Origin: DASUPK01 sp963743575
Lineage (GTDB): Bacteria; Actinomycetota; Thermoleophilia; Solirubrobacterales; 70-9
Direction: 5' to 3'
Assembly: GCA_963743575.1 (NCBI GenBank)
Contig: CAVUQC010000002.1
Location: 248,001 to 312,000, forward strand
Length of the DNA stretch: 64,000 bases
Shown: positions 36,207 through 44,773 of the stretch, one piece after another
Numbering within the stretch: position 1 is the first letter of the stretch
Layout of the letters: each line of letters starts with the position of its first letter
Notes under the pieces: generated by a model
Told to the model about the DNA's origin: nothing
The model's input: the letters and a program-made list of their open reading frames with translations, nothing else
Database searches by the model: none
Made by a program: the position numbers and the translations under genes

Positions 36207-37510
36207 CCCTTCGGCTTCGACTTCTTCGGCGGTGCCTGGATGAGGCCGTTGACCGCCTTGCCCTGAGCCGGCGTCAGTGCGTAGATCGTCTTGTAGCCCG
36301 TCAGGAAGATCTCCTTGCCGTCGGAGATCACCGGGTTGTAGGCACCGTCGGAATCCTCGAAGACCTTGTGCCCGTTGGCCGCGTTGAAGCCGTAGGTGGA
36401 GGTGTGCTGGAGGTCGGCGACGTAGACGGTGTTCCCGATCAGGCTCGCCGCGCCCGAGATCGAGCCCAGGCCGGATTGGCTCCAGCGCTCGTTGCCGTTG
36501 CGGGCATCGAGGGCGTAGAAGGTGCCGTCGTAGGAGCCGAAGTAGATGGTGGGTTGGGTGTCCGGCGTGCGCGCGGCGACCGGCCCGGCGTAGACATAGT
36601 TGCTGGTCGAGTGGCTCCAGGCGAGGTCGCCATTCGCCTGATCGAAGCTGTACATGCGGCCGTCGGTGTTGCCGGCGTAGACGCGGCCGAAGGCGATGGC
36701 CGCGGTCGCGTAGAACTGGCCCGAGCGGCCGAAGCTGGTCCCCTGCGAGCCCGTCTGCCACCTGATCGAGCCGTCGCTGACGTGGATCGCGGTCATCTCG
36801 CCGCTGTAGTCGCCCGCGTAGATGATCCCGTCGCTGTAGGCCGGCGCCGCCTTGACGGCGCCGTTCACTGGCCTCTCCCAGATCGTCTTGCCGGTGTTCT
36901 TGTTGAGGGCGAAGATCGTGTTGCACTCGCAGCCGACGATCACCTTGTTGCCGACGACCAGCGGCGAGGACTCGCTGCGACCGGGGAGGGCGTGCTTCCA
37001 GACTGTGTGGCCGTCGTACGCCGCGAGGTCGATGACCTGGCCGGGATCCAGGTTGGAGATGTAGATGTTGCGATCGCTGTAGGTCGGCGCCGACGCGTTC
37101 AGGCTGGCGACCTGCCGCTTCCAGCGGGCCTTGCCCGTCTTGGTCTTGATCGAGAAGGCGAGGCCGTTGTTGTTGATCCCGAAGAGCTGGTTGTGGACCA
37201 GGATCGGCGAGTACTCGAGCAGGTGGCCGCCCTTGAACCGCCAGCGGACCTTGAAGGGCGGCTTCACGCCCGGAGCGTCGAGATAGCGAGCGCGCTCCTG
37301 ATTGAGCCCGTACATCGGCCAGTTCGTGGTGCCCGAGACAGGCTTGGGCGCCACGCTGGTGATCGTGCACGGGGCGTGACAGGACTTGTCACCCGGACGC
37401 TTCAGAACGACGTAGCCGATTGCGGCGATCGCGAGGACGCCGATCGACGCGGCAACGCCGAGGGTCACCCAGCGGTGGTTCTCCCAGAGGCCCTTAAGTC
37501 TCTCGCGCAT
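36203..37510 (-). CDS. Membrane-anchored PQQ-like beta-propeller protein
   Basis: A 435-residue protein with one N-terminal membrane helix (about 15-36). About seven propeller blades of the PQQ-enzyme/BamB type follow, with recurring motifs such as IFALNKNTGKTIWERP, MYSFDQANGDLAWSHS and FYALDARNGNERWSQS. It ends in a short Lys-rich tail (PPKKSKPKG). Two paired cysteines occur early (SCHAPC) and in VGCECN. No dehydrogenase active-site residues were seen, so a scaffolding or binding role outside the membrane is more likely. The ATG at 37510 is chosen because it precedes the membrane helix. Confidence 0.83.
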   Translation of the reverse strand: MRERLKGLWENHRWVTLGVAASIGVLAIAAIGYVVLKRPGDKSCHAPCTITSVAPKPVSGTTNWPMYGLNQERARYLDAPGVKPPFKVRWRFKGGHLLEYSPILVHNQLFGINNNGLAFSIKTKTGKARWKRQVASLNASAPTYSDRNIYISNLDPGQVIDLAAYDGHTVWKHALPGRSESSPLVVGNKVIVGCECNTIFALNKNTGKTIWERPVNGAVKAAPAYSDGIIYAGDYSGEMTAIHVSDGSIRWQTGSQGTSFGRSGQFYATAAIAFGRVYAGNTDGRMYSFDQANGDLAWSHSTSNYVYAGPVAARTPDTQPTIYFGSYDGTFYALDARNGNERWSQSGLGSISGAASLIGNTVYVADLQHTSTYGFNAANGHKVFEDSDGAYNPVISDGKEIFLTGYKTIYALTPAQGKAVNGLIQAPPKKSKPKG

Positions 37511-37539
37511 ACGATCCGCACCATAGGCAAGCTCACTTA

Positions 37540-38673
37540 ATGCCGGACTCAAGGGACATAGACCCCGCCGCACTGCCGCAGGCGATCAATGCGCTGCCGG
37601 GCATCGACGACATTCGCCGGCTCGCCGAGCGGGTGCCGACCTATCTGGTTGGCGGAGTGATCCGGGACCTCCTGCTCGGGGCGGACGGCACCGATCTCGA
37701 CATCGCAATCGAGGGGAACGCGGATGCGCTCGCGGACGTCCCCGGCTATCGGCCCGAGCGCGACGAGCAGTTCCTCACCGGCAAGCTCGAGGCGCGGGGC
37801 CGGGAGATCGACGTCGCCCAAACTCGGGCCGAGAGCTACCCACAGCCGGGCGCCCTGCCGGAGGTCAGGCCGGCGCCGATCGCGGAGGACCTGGCCCGGC
37901 GCGATTTCACGGTGAACGCGATGGCGTATCCGCTCGCCGATGACGCGGAGTTGCTCGATCCGCACGGGGGAGTGGACGACCTGCGAGCGGGCCGGCTTCG
38001 TGTCCTGCACGAGCGCTCGTTCATCGATGATCCGACGCGCGCGCTGCGAGCCGCCCGGTATGCGGCCCGCTTCGGTTTCGAGCTGGAACCCGGCACGGCG
38101 AGTCTGCTGGCGGATGCCGACCTCTCGACGGTCTCGGAGGACCGGGTCCAGAACGAGCTCCGCAGGATCGCGGTGGAGGACGATCCGGCGCGCGCCCTGC
38201 GCCTGCTCACAGAGTGGGGCGTGATGCCGACTCTGGATCCCGCGGCACCAGAACGGGTCGCGGAGGTGGCCCGGCTCGCCTCGGCGCCGCCCTGGGAGGA
38301 GTGGGTGGACCGAGAGCTGGCGGTGATGCTGGCGATCGTCCGGCCACTGCCCCAGATCCGCGAGCTCGTGTCCGCCGAGCCCGAGAGGCCATCGGATGCG
38401 TTCCGGCTCGCCCAGACGTGGGATTCCGCTCAGCTGCTGGTCGCCAGGGCGCTCGGCGCCGAGTGGCTCGACGACTACGCGGAGAAATGGCGGGGGGTGA
38501 CCCTGGAGATCAGCGGCGAGGACCTGATCACCGAAGGCGTACCCCAGGGCCGCGCGATCGGCCACGGGCTGGAGGCGGCACTCTCCGGCAAGCTCGACGG
38601 TGAGCTCTCGGGTCGCGAGCAGGAGCTGCAGATTGCGCTGGCCGCCGCCCGCGGCGAGCTCCCCGAGGACTGA
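37540..38673 (+). CDS. CCA-adding enzyme / poly(A) polymerase family nucleotidyltransferase
   Basis: A class II tRNA nucleotidyltransferase-like protein of 377 residues. LVGGVIRDLLLG and the metal DLDIA are near 35-55, then RRDFTVNAMAYPL, DPHGGVDDLRAGRLR and the neck RALRAARYAARFGFE. These define the CCA-adding/PAP head and neck. No HD phosphohydrolase domain is visible after it. Divergent from the beta-propeller gene (29 bases apart) and 19 bases upstream of pgeF. CCA addition versus A-addition cannot be separated by eye. Confidence 0.88.
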   Translation: MPDSRDIDPAALPQAINALPGIDDIRRLAERVPTYLVGGVIRDLLLGADGTDLDIAIEGNADALADVPGYRPERDEQFLTGKLEARGREIDVAQTRAESYPQPGALPEVRPAPIAEDLARRDFTVNAMAYPLADDAELLDPHGGVDDLRAGRLRVLHERSFIDDPTRALRAARYAARFGFELEPGTASLLADADLSTVSEDRVQNELRRIAVEDDPARALRLLTEWGVMPTLDPAAPERVAEVARLASAPPWEEWVDRELAVMLAIVRPLPQIRELVSAEPERPSDAFRLAQTWDSAQLLVARALGAEWLDDYAEKWRGVTLEISGEDLITEGVPQGRAIGHGLEAALSGKLDGELSGREQELQIALAAARGELPED

Positions 38674-38692
38674 CGCATCTAGCCTGCCTCGG

Positions 38693-39427
38693 ATGGAATG
38701 GCGCGACCGCGATGGGGTTCGCTGGCTCGAGGCGGAGCTCGCCGAGGCCCGGGCGGCTTTCTCGACACGGGTCGGGGGCGTCAGCGAGGCGCCCTACGAC
38801 GCACTGAACGTCGCGATCATGACCGGAGACGAACGCGAGAGGGTCCGGGAGAACCGCCACCGTCTCACAGCCGCACTCGGTCGAGATCCCGACGGCGTGG
38901 TCATGGGAAGGCAGGTCCACGGCGCTGAGCTTCGCGAGCACCGCGCCGCGCAGGAACCCAGGGTCTACGCCGATGTTGTCCCAAGCCCGGAGGAGGTCGA
39001 CGCTCACAGCGCCTCCGATCCCGCGCTCACCCCTCTGGTGATGGTCGCCGACTGCCTGCCCGTGGCGATGTCGGGATCCGGCGGCGTCGCGATCGCGCAC
39101 TGTGGCTGGCGGGGCCTGGCCGGCGGAATCGTCGGCGAGGTGGCGCGGGCGATCGACGCGGGCTCCGCCGCGGTGGGACCAGGGATCGGGTCCTGCTGTT
39201 ACGAGGTCGGCGACGAGGTGCTCGCCGAGTTCGAGGATCTCGACGGTGTCGCCGAGGGCCGGATGCTCGACCTGACCGCGGTCGCCCGCGGGCTGCTCGC
39301 CCGCGCCGGGGTCGCAAGCGTGGAGTCCGCCGATATCTGCACGAAATGCAACCCCGATCTCTTCTACTCCCACCGCCGCGACGGCGAACGCACCGGCCGC
39401 CAGGCGGGCCTGGCCTGGATGGCCTGA
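38693..39427 (+). CDS. pgeF: Peptidoglycan editing factor PgeF (YfiH/YlmD family)
   Basis: A 244-residue cytosolic copper/zinc-dependent protein of the family once called polyphenol-oxidase-like or laccase-domain. Ligand motifs: RQVHGAEL, VMVADCLPVAM, IAHCGWRGL and CTKCNPDLFYSHRRDGERTGRQ at the C-terminus. The E. coli relative hydrolyses misincorporated Ser-containing muropeptide precursors. The ATG at 38693 starts MEWRDRDG. First of the ylmD-E-F-G-like division cluster; yggS follows after two bases. Confidence 0.93.
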   Translation: MEWRDRDGVRWLEAELAEARAAFSTRVGGVSEAPYDALNVAIMTGDERERVRENRHRLTAALGRDPDGVVMGRQVHGAELREHRAAQEPRVYADVVPSPEEVDAHSASDPALTPLVMVADCLPVAMSGSGGVAIAHCGWRGLAGGIVGEVARAIDAGSAAVGPGIGSCCYEVGDEVLAEFEDLDGVAEGRMLDLTAVARGLLARAGVASVESADICTKCNPDLFYSHRRDGERTGRQAGLAWMA

Positions 39428-39429
39428 AG

Positions 39430-40062
39430 ATGGTCGAGCCCGTCGCGAACCTTGACCTCGAACGGGTCCGCTCCAACCTCGACCGGATCCACGAGGAGGC
39501 GGGCCCGGAGGTCGAGATCCTAGTGGCGACCAAATACATCCGGCCCGAGGACATGGGCGTTCTCGCCGAAGCCGGCGTCGGGCTGGTCGGCGAGAACCGC
39601 CAGCAGGACCTGGAGGAGAAGCGCGAGCGCTGGGGCGAGCGCTTCACCTGGGACTTCATCGGCAACCTGCAGAGCCGGAAGGTCAAGCGGATCCTGCCGC
39701 TGGTCAGGCTGATCCACTCCGTCGCCTCCGACTCGGTGCTCGAACAGCTGGGGCGCCACGGCGGCCCCGACACCGAGGTGCTCGTGGAGGTGAACCTCTC
39801 GGGGGAGACGGAGAAGGGCGGAATCCCGCCCGACGCCCTCAATGGGTTCATCGAGCGCTGCCCGGTGAGGGTCTCCGGACTGATGACGATGCCCCCGTTC
39901 ACCGAGGATCCGGAGGCCTCGCGGCCATATTTCGCGAGGCTGGCGGAGCTTGCCTCGGACCGCGGACTCGAGCGCCTTTCGATGGGCACGAGTCAGGATT
40001 GGCCGGTCGCCGTGCAGGAAGGGGCGACGATCGTGCGCCTGGGCTCCGTTCTTTGGGCATAA
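39430..40062 (+). CDS. PLP homeostasis protein (YggS/PROSC family)
   Basis: A 210-residue alanine-racemase-like barrel that binds pyridoxal phosphate without known catalysis. The PLP Lys sits in LVATKYI; GENRQQDLEEKRE, WDFIGNLQSRKVKRI, VEVNLSGETEKGG and LSMGTSQDWPVAVQEGATIVR are the standard family blocks. The C-terminus RLGSVLWA replaces the usual IG-T-IFG. The ATG at 39430 follows the pgeF stop by two bases. Confidence 0.93.
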   Translation: MVEPVANLDLERVRSNLDRIHEEAGPEVEILVATKYIRPEDMGVLAEAGVGLVGENRQQDLEEKRERWGERFTWDFIGNLQSRKVKRILPLVRLIHSVASDSVLEQLGRHGGPDTEVLVEVNLSGETEKGGIPPDALNGFIERCPVRVSGLMTMPPFTEDPEASRPYFARLAELASDRGLERLSMGTSQDWPVAVQEGATIVRLGSVLWA

Positions 40063-40115
40063 TCAGTCAACATCGGCTAGAGGAATAACGACCGTCAAGC
40101 CGAATCTGAGCCGAG

Positions 40116-40718
40116 ATGGCGATCAGGGACACATGGAGACGTTCGCTCGAGTACTTCGGCCTCGTCGAGGGTGACTACATCGAGGAGGGCGAGTACGACG
40201 AAGGGGACACGGGTAGCGAGATGGCGCTCGACCAGACCGCCGCCGCGCCCCGTGAGGCCGCGGGCAGCATGCCCTCACGCCGCGGCCGTGGCCGCGAGGA
40301 GGACATCGACGACATCTTCGGCGAGGACGAGCCGGCCCCACGCAGAGGCCGAATCCGCTCGGTCGACGACACGGCCGAGGAGCCGGCCCCGAGCCGCGGG
40401 CGCGGCCGTCGCCGCGCCCCTGCAGGCAACGGCGGAGGCGTCGCCTCCATGCATGTCGTCACCCCGCGAAGCTTCAACGACGCTCAGCAGGTCGCCGACG
40501 AGTTCAAGAACTCGAAGCCGGTGATCATCAACCTTCAGTCGACCGACCGTGAGCTCTCCAAGCGGCTGATCGATTTCTCCTCCGGCATGACCTACGCCCT
40601 GGGCGGAGGCATGCAGCGGATCTCGCAGGGAATCTTCCTGCTGACGCCCGAGAACGTCGAGGTCTCGGCCGAGGAGAAGGCCCGCCTGCTCGAGGGCGGC
40701 TTCTTCAATCAGTCGTAA
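40116..40718 (+). CDS. sepF: Cell division protein SepF
   Basis: Membrane-binding FtsZ partner that organises the division septum. The 200 residues start with an amphipathic membrane-targeting helix (RDTWRRSLEYFGL), followed by an acidic/Arg-rich linker of about 85 residues. The SepF core comes last (VVTPRSFNDAQQVADEFKNS, VIINLQSTD, RLIDFSSGMTYALGGGM, IFLLTPENVEV). In lineages lacking FtsA, SepF anchors FtsZ. It lies after pgeF-yggS as in other Gram-positives; ftsZ and divIVA are not in the window. Confidence 0.95.
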   Translation: MAIRDTWRRSLEYFGLVEGDYIEEGEYDEGDTGSEMALDQTAAAPREAAGSMPSRRGRGREEDIDDIFGEDEPAPRRGRIRSVDDTAEEPAPSRGRGRRRAPAGNGGGVASMHVVTPRSFNDAQQVADEFKNSKPVIINLQSTDRELSKRLIDFSSGMTYALGGGMQRISQGIFLLTPENVEVSAEEKARLLEGGFFNQS

Positions 40719-40764
40719 TTTCTACGGTCGCGCGGAGTTGCACGGAGCAATAGGTTCACCGCTG

Positions 40765-41469
40765 ATGCCGGGGAGCGCTCGCCGACGCGTATGCGGCCTT
40801 TGGGTTTCCGTGGTGGCTGCCGTCGCAGCACTTTGCGCTCCGACGGCGTGTGCCTCCACCCTTACCGTCGGAAGCCCGATGAACGCGGGAACCCCGTTCA
40901 GCGAGACCCACACCGGAACGGGCACGCTCGCCAACGTCGCCCTCGGTGAGCCGGGCGCCAACGTCACCTCACCGGTCACCGGGACGATCGTGCGGTGGAG
41001 AGTCACGACCGCTGGGACCGGCCAATACGCGCTCCGCGTCCTGCGGCCCCTCGGGAACGGTCAATACAACGCGGTCGGGACGAATGCACAAAACGTGTCC
41101 AGCCCAGGCGCGCAGACCTTCGCCACCGGCCTCGCGATACAGGCCGGCGACTTGCTCGGGGTCGATATCCCCACCAACGGCGTCGACGGCATCACCGGCG
41201 TCCACGACTCGAATTCGAGCTTCGCCGTCTGGTCCCCGTCGGTCGGGTCGGCGCCTGCTACACCGATAAACCCGGCCAACGACGGGGTCGAGCTCTATCT
41301 CAACGCAGACGTGGATTACACGCCTGTGTCCGACGGGCCTCCCGCCCCACGTGGATCCTCCCCCAAGAAGTGCGGGATGAAGAAGAACGAGGAGAAGAAG
41401 AGGCGGAAGAAGCACAAGCGGTCGGCGAGCGCGGCGAAGAGCAAGTGCAAGAAGAAAAAGAAGAAGTAG
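40765..41469 (+). CDS. Secreted beta-sandwich-like protein with Cys-Lys tail
   Basis: A 234-residue exported protein. Residues 1-30 form a signal peptide (RRR, hydrophobic core, ACAS cleavage region). The mature part carries the blocks VTSPVTGTIVRWRV, YALRVLRP and LAIQAGDLLGVDI, shared with the proteins at 57307 and 59502. The last 34 residues are strongly basic with two Cys about 25 apart and RSASAA between them. A TTG at 40738 is an alternative start. It is inserted between sepF and proC. Function unknown; a surface role is inferred. Confidence 0.75.
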   Translation: MPGSARRRVCGLWVSVVAAVAALCAPTACASTLTVGSPMNAGTPFSETHTGTGTLANVALGEPGANVTSPVTGTIVRWRVTTAGTGQYALRVLRPLGNGQYNAVGTNAQNVSSPGAQTFATGLAIQAGDLLGVDIPTNGVDGITGVHDSNSSFAVWSPSVGSAPATPINPANDGVELYLNADVDYTPVSDGPPAPRGSSPKKCGMKKNEEKKRRKKHKRSASAAKSKCKKKKKK

Positions 41470-41510
41470 CGTCCGAGGCCCGATAGCGGGCGCCGAATAA
41501 AGTCCCGGCC

Positions 41511-42290
41511 ATGAGAATCGGATTCATCGGCGCCGGGAACATGGCGGGTGGGCTTGCGCGCGGCTGGGCCGCCGCCGGTGGCGAGGCGGGTGCGCCCGAG
41601 GCGATGCTGTTCGCCGACGCCGACGCACCGAAGGCCGAGGCCCTTGCGAAGGATGTCGGAGGCGAGGCTCTGGCGGGAAACGTTGCGGTCGCGGACGCAT
41701 CGGATCTGGTCGTCCTCGCGGTCAAGCCCAACGTCCTCGACGAGGTCGCCCCCGATCTCGTCCAGGCGGGGACGCCCATCCTCTCGATCCTCGCCGGAAC
41801 CACCCTCGAGACTCTGCACCGCGCGCTCCCGGGCATCGACCTCGTCCGTGTGATGCCGAACCTCGGCGCGCAGCTCCGCCAGGCCGTGCTCTGCGTCGTC
41901 TATGCGGAGAAGGTCGGGGCGACCGAGCGCGAGCGGGTGGGCGAGCTGCTCTCCCTGCTCGGGGACGTGATCGAGATCGACGAGGGACTGATCGACGCCG
42001 CCACGGCGATCATGGGCTGCTCGCCGGGCTATCTGGCTCTGATGGCCGAGGTCCTGGTCGAGGCCGGCGTGCGCGAGGGCCTCACGGAGGACCAGGCGTT
42101 GCGCATGGTCGCGCGCTCCATGGCCGCCACCGGCGGGCTGCTCGACCTCCAAGATCCCGGTGCCCTGAAGCGGGCGGTCGCCTCGCCCGGCGGGATGACC
42201 GAGGCGGGCCTGAATGCCCTCGAGGAGCACAGGATCCAGGAGACGCTCAACGCCGCGGTCGACGCGTCGCTCGAGCGAGTGCGGAAGTGA
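41511..42290 (+). CDS. proC: Pyrroline-5-carboxylate reductase
   Basis: Last step of proline biosynthesis, NAD(P)H-dependent and cytosolic. The 259 residues have the Rossmann start MRIGFIGAGNMAGGLARG, VVLAVKPNVLDEVA, LVRVMPNLGA, and the C-terminal helical dimer signature DQALRMVARSMAATGGLL with SPGGMTEAGLNALE. Its stop overlaps the yggT GTG. proC in a sepF-yggT cluster is also seen in other bacteria. Confidence 0.95.
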   Translation: MRIGFIGAGNMAGGLARGWAAAGGEAGAPEAMLFADADAPKAEALAKDVGGEALAGNVAVADASDLVVLAVKPNVLDEVAPDLVQAGTPILSILAGTTLETLHRALPGIDLVRVMPNLGAQLRQAVLCVVYAEKVGATERERVGELLSLLGDVIEIDEGLIDAATAIMGCSPGYLALMAEVLVEAGVREGLTEDQALRMVARSMAATGGLLDLQDPGALKRAVASPGGMTEAGLNALEEHRIQETLNAAVDASLERVRK

Positions 42291-42592
42291 GCCCGCTGCT
42301 CGCGATCAGCCGGGTCGATGTCGCGGACTACGTCGGCGCTGTCTTCCTCGTCTACTTCATCCTGATCTTCATCCGGGTGCTGCTCTCCTGGATCCCGCGG
42401 ATGCCGTACTACCCCTGGCTCCGGGCCACGGTGGACTTCGTCCATCAGGTCGTGGACCCGTACCTGAACCTCTTTCGCCGGGTGATCCCGCCGCTGGGTG
42501 GGGGCGGAATGGCGATCGACATCAGCCCGATTCTCGCGATCCTCATCCTCTTCATCGTCGGGCGGGTGGTCGTATCGCTGATTCACGGTTGA
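42287..42592 (+). CDS. YggT family membrane protein (YlmG-like)
   Basis: A 101-residue protein with two YggT-type membrane helices (about 14-33 and 77-97). Between them are the family signature SWIPRMPYYPWLR and the segment DPYLNLFRRVIPPLGG. Relatives act near the division machinery or in osmotic tolerance; role not firmly known. Starts on GTG overlapping proC (GTGA) and ends in a TTGA overlap with lspA. Confidence 0.92.
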   Translation: MSPLLAISRVDVADYVGAVFLVYFILIFIRVLLSWIPRMPYYPWLRATVDFVHQVVDPYLNLFRRVIPPLGGGGMAIDISPILAILILFIVGRVVVSLIHG

Positions 42593-43044
42593 GGAAATGG
42601 CCTGAGCTGCTGGTCCCGGCGCTCGCCGCCTGCGGGGTCGTGGTGGCCCTCGATCAGGGCACCAAGGCGCTCGCGACGTCGCTCGTGACGCGCGGGGACC
42701 GGGTCGAGGTCCTGCCCTTCCTGTCCTTCGAGAACGTCCGCAACGAGGGTGTCGCGTTCGGCATCGGCGGAAACATCTCGGCCGTCTTCATCGGCGCGAC
42801 GATCGTCGTGCTGCTTGGGTTCCTGGTCTTTCTGGCCTCGCGGTCCGGGAGCGGCTGGCTCGTCTGGGTTCCCGCCGCGCTGCTGATCGGCGGGGCGCTG
42901 GGCAACCTGGCGGACCGCGTGCGCGACGGCGCCGTCACCGACTTCATTCACCTGCCCCTCTGGCCGACCTTCAACCTCGCGGACGTGGCGATCGTGGTCG
43001 GGGTTCTGCTGCTTCTGCTTGACGTCGAGCGCTCGCGAAGCTGA
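42589..43044 (+). CDS. lspA: Lipoprotein signal peptidase (signal peptidase II)
   Basis: Membrane aspartic protease that removes lipoprotein signal peptides. The 151 residues show four helices and the conserved blocks ALDQGTKAL, NVRNEGVAFG, GGALGNLADRV with DFIHL (catalytic Asp), and FNLADVAIV (catalytic Asp). The start is a TTG at 42589 overlapping the yggT stop, giving MRKWPELLVP; the longer open frame upstream lies within yggT. The stop overlaps the next ATG by one base. Confidence 0.93.
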   Translation: MRKWPELLVPALAACGVVVALDQGTKALATSLVTRGDRVEVLPFLSFENVRNEGVAFGIGGNISAVFIGATIVVLLGFLVFLASRSGSGWLVWVPAALLIGGALGNLADRVRDGAVTDFIHLPLWPTFNLADVAIVVGVLLLLLDVERSRS

Positions 43045-43724
43045 TGGACGCCGAGGGGCTGATCGTCCATTTGGACGACGACCTGGCCGTGATCGAGAAG
43101 CCGGCGGGGCTGGTAGTCCACTCGGCGCCGTCACACAAGGGGGAGACTCTCGTGGACCTGCTGCAGGGAATCGCGGGCGGCGGGGAGAGCGGGCGGCCGG
43201 GGATCGTCCATCGCCTGGACAAGGACACCTCGGGCCTGATGATCGTTGCCCGCAACGAGGAGTCGCTCCGCCGGCTGGCTCGGATGGTGAAGGCGCGAGA
43301 GGTGGTGCGCGAGTACACCGCGCTCGTCGAGGGGCATTTGGGCAGCCGCACCGGGACGATCGACGCGCCGCTTGGGCGCGATCGCCGGCAGCGGACCAAG
43401 CGGGCGGTGAAGGGGGCTGGATCGAGGGAGGCTCGAACTCACTTCGAGGTGATCGAGGCCCTGCCGTCCGACACGCTGGTGCACGCACGCCTGGAGACGG
43501 GCCGCACACACCAGATTCGGGTTCACTTCGCCGCCATCGGGCACCCGGTGGCCGGGGACCGCGAGTACGGGATGCGCGGGCGTCATGGGCTCCAGCGCCA
43601 GTTCCTGCACGCCTCACGGCTCGCGTTCACACACCCCCGGACGGAGGAGCGGCTGGAGATCACCTCCGAGCTCCCGGACGATCTTCGCGAAGCGCTCGAA
43701 AGGGTCAGGCAGAGCGCTCGATGA
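43044..43724 (+). CDS. RluA-family RNA pseudouridine synthase
   Basis: Modifies uridines in rRNA or tRNA. The 226-residue protein is the catalytic domain only; no S4 domain precedes it. Motifs: VIEKPAGLVVH, the catalytic HRLDKDTSGLMI, EYTALVEGH, and LETGRTHQIRVH. The lspA-rluD order is common in bacteria and most neighbours of lspA are RluD-like, but target positions cannot be assigned. Its last 20 bases overlap the end of the convergent hydrolase gene. Confidence 0.92.
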   Translation: MDAEGLIVHLDDDLAVIEKPAGLVVHSAPSHKGETLVDLLQGIAGGGESGRPGIVHRLDKDTSGLMIVARNEESLRRLARMVKAREVVREYTALVEGHLGSRTGTIDAPLGRDRRQRTKRAVKGAGSREARTHFEVIEALPSDTLVHARLETGRTHQIRVHFAAIGHPVAGDREYGMRGRHGLQRQFLHASRLAFTHPRTEERLEITSELPDDLREALERVRQSAR

Positions 43725-44475
43725 CGTCCTCGATCGCGGCGACCACCGCGTCGGGGGACTTCTTGAGGATCTGCGTGTGCTTCTGGGGCACCGTCGCGAA
43801 TACGGACACGCGCTCGTTGCTCGCCTCGGCAACGGCGACGGCCGCGCGCACCGTGCGCATCTCCTCCTCGGTTGTGCCTGAGTGGCCTCCGGTGCCCACG
43901 ACGAACTCCGTCGGGCATTCCAGCGCCGTGAAGTCGGGGTCGAGTTGGCCGTTGACCGCGTCCATCTCGATCACCACGTCCGCGGACTCGGCGGGAGACA
44001 TCTGCGCCGAGCGGCCGAGCGCGGCCATGATCCGCATGAGCCAGCCCAGCCGGCGGAACTGCGTGCGGACCTTCTGCTTTCCGGCCTCGTCGAACATGGC
44101 GATCGGGTAGGCGCCGTCGATGAGCACCAATCCGCTGACCTGCTCCGGGTGCTGGGCGGCGTATCGCACCGCGATCGTGGCCCCGTAGGACCACCCGATG
44201 AGGATCGGGCGCTCGATCTGCGTCGCCTCGATGACGCTGCCGACGTCGGAGACCGCCGCCCCTGCCGAGTAGTCGGCCGATGTGCCCGACTTCCCGCGCG
44301 CCCGCGCATCGAATCGCACCGTGCGGTACTTCTCGGCAAGGAGGCTGATGACGTGGTTCCAGTTCTGCACCGTGCCGAAGCCGCCGCTCAGGAAGAGCAG
44401 AGGAGGCCCGCCGCCCGGGGTGTCGACGGCGTAGAGCTGGGTGTCTGCAACGGGGATCCGGAGTTCCTGGGACAT
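43705..44475 (-). CDS. Alpha/beta hydrolase
   Basis: A 256-residue soluble hydrolase. FLSGGFGTVQNW is the oxyanion region, RFDARARGKSG the strand-4 loop, GWSYGATIAVRYA the nucleophile elbow, and a late acid is in VVGTGGHSG or nearby; the usual C-terminal His is probably in VPQKHTQ. Monocistronic and convergent with rluD, overlapping it by 20 bases. Substrate unknown. Confidence 0.85.
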   Translation of the reverse strand: MSQELRIPVADTQLYAVDTPGGGPPLLFLSGGFGTVQNWNHVISLLAEKYRTVRFDARARGKSGTSADYSAGAAVSDVGSVIEATQIERPILIGWSYGATIAVRYAAQHPEQVSGLVLIDGAYPIAMFDEAGKQKVRTQFRRLGWLMRIMAALGRSAQMSPAESADVVIEMDAVNGQLDPDFTALECPTEFVVGTGGHSGTTEEEMRTVRAAVAVAEASNERVSVFATVPQKHTQILKKSPDAVVAAIEDVIERSA

Positions 44476-44577
44476 CGCGGTCCAACCTTTCGGGTCGGAG
44501 AGGATCGGTGCTCAAACCGCTCCTCAACGATTGCCGGTCTCTCCACCCGCGAAACAGACCGTTCGCGGCTCAGCGCC

Positions 44578-44583
44578 TACAAT
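44578..44583 (+). promoter_or_regulatory. Possible -10 element upstream of rpsB
   Basis: TACAAT is a good -10 hexamer about 190 bases before rpsB. No clear -35 stands 16-18 bases upstream (CAGACC is at 17), so support is modest. The intervening leader contains two palindromic repeats. Confidence 0.35.
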
Positions 44584-44676
44584 CCCGCGGACTTTGCAAC
44601 CAACCCCCGCCGAGAGGCACGGGACGCTGCCCGGGCACGCCCGGGTTCCCGCAGCCGCGACGGAGCTATGACGGTC

Positions 44677-44743
44677 GGGGGTCAGGCTTCAGCCTGACCC
44701 CCGGGTACAAAACAGTCGGCGGTCAGGCTGAAGCCAGACCCCC
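44677..44743 (+). repeat. Two REP-like palindromes in the rpsB leader
   Basis: First: GGGGGTCAGGCT (44677-44688) and AGCCTGACCCCC (44691-44702) pair perfectly over 12 bases. Second: GGTCAGGCT (44721-44729) with AGCCAGACC (44732-44740), one mismatch. The arms GGGGTCAG and CTGACCCC match the palindrome inside dnaE2. Both could fold in the rpsB mRNA leader. Confidence 0.72.
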
Positions 44744-44773
44744 GGATCACAACTCAAGCGATAGGAAGGTCAG

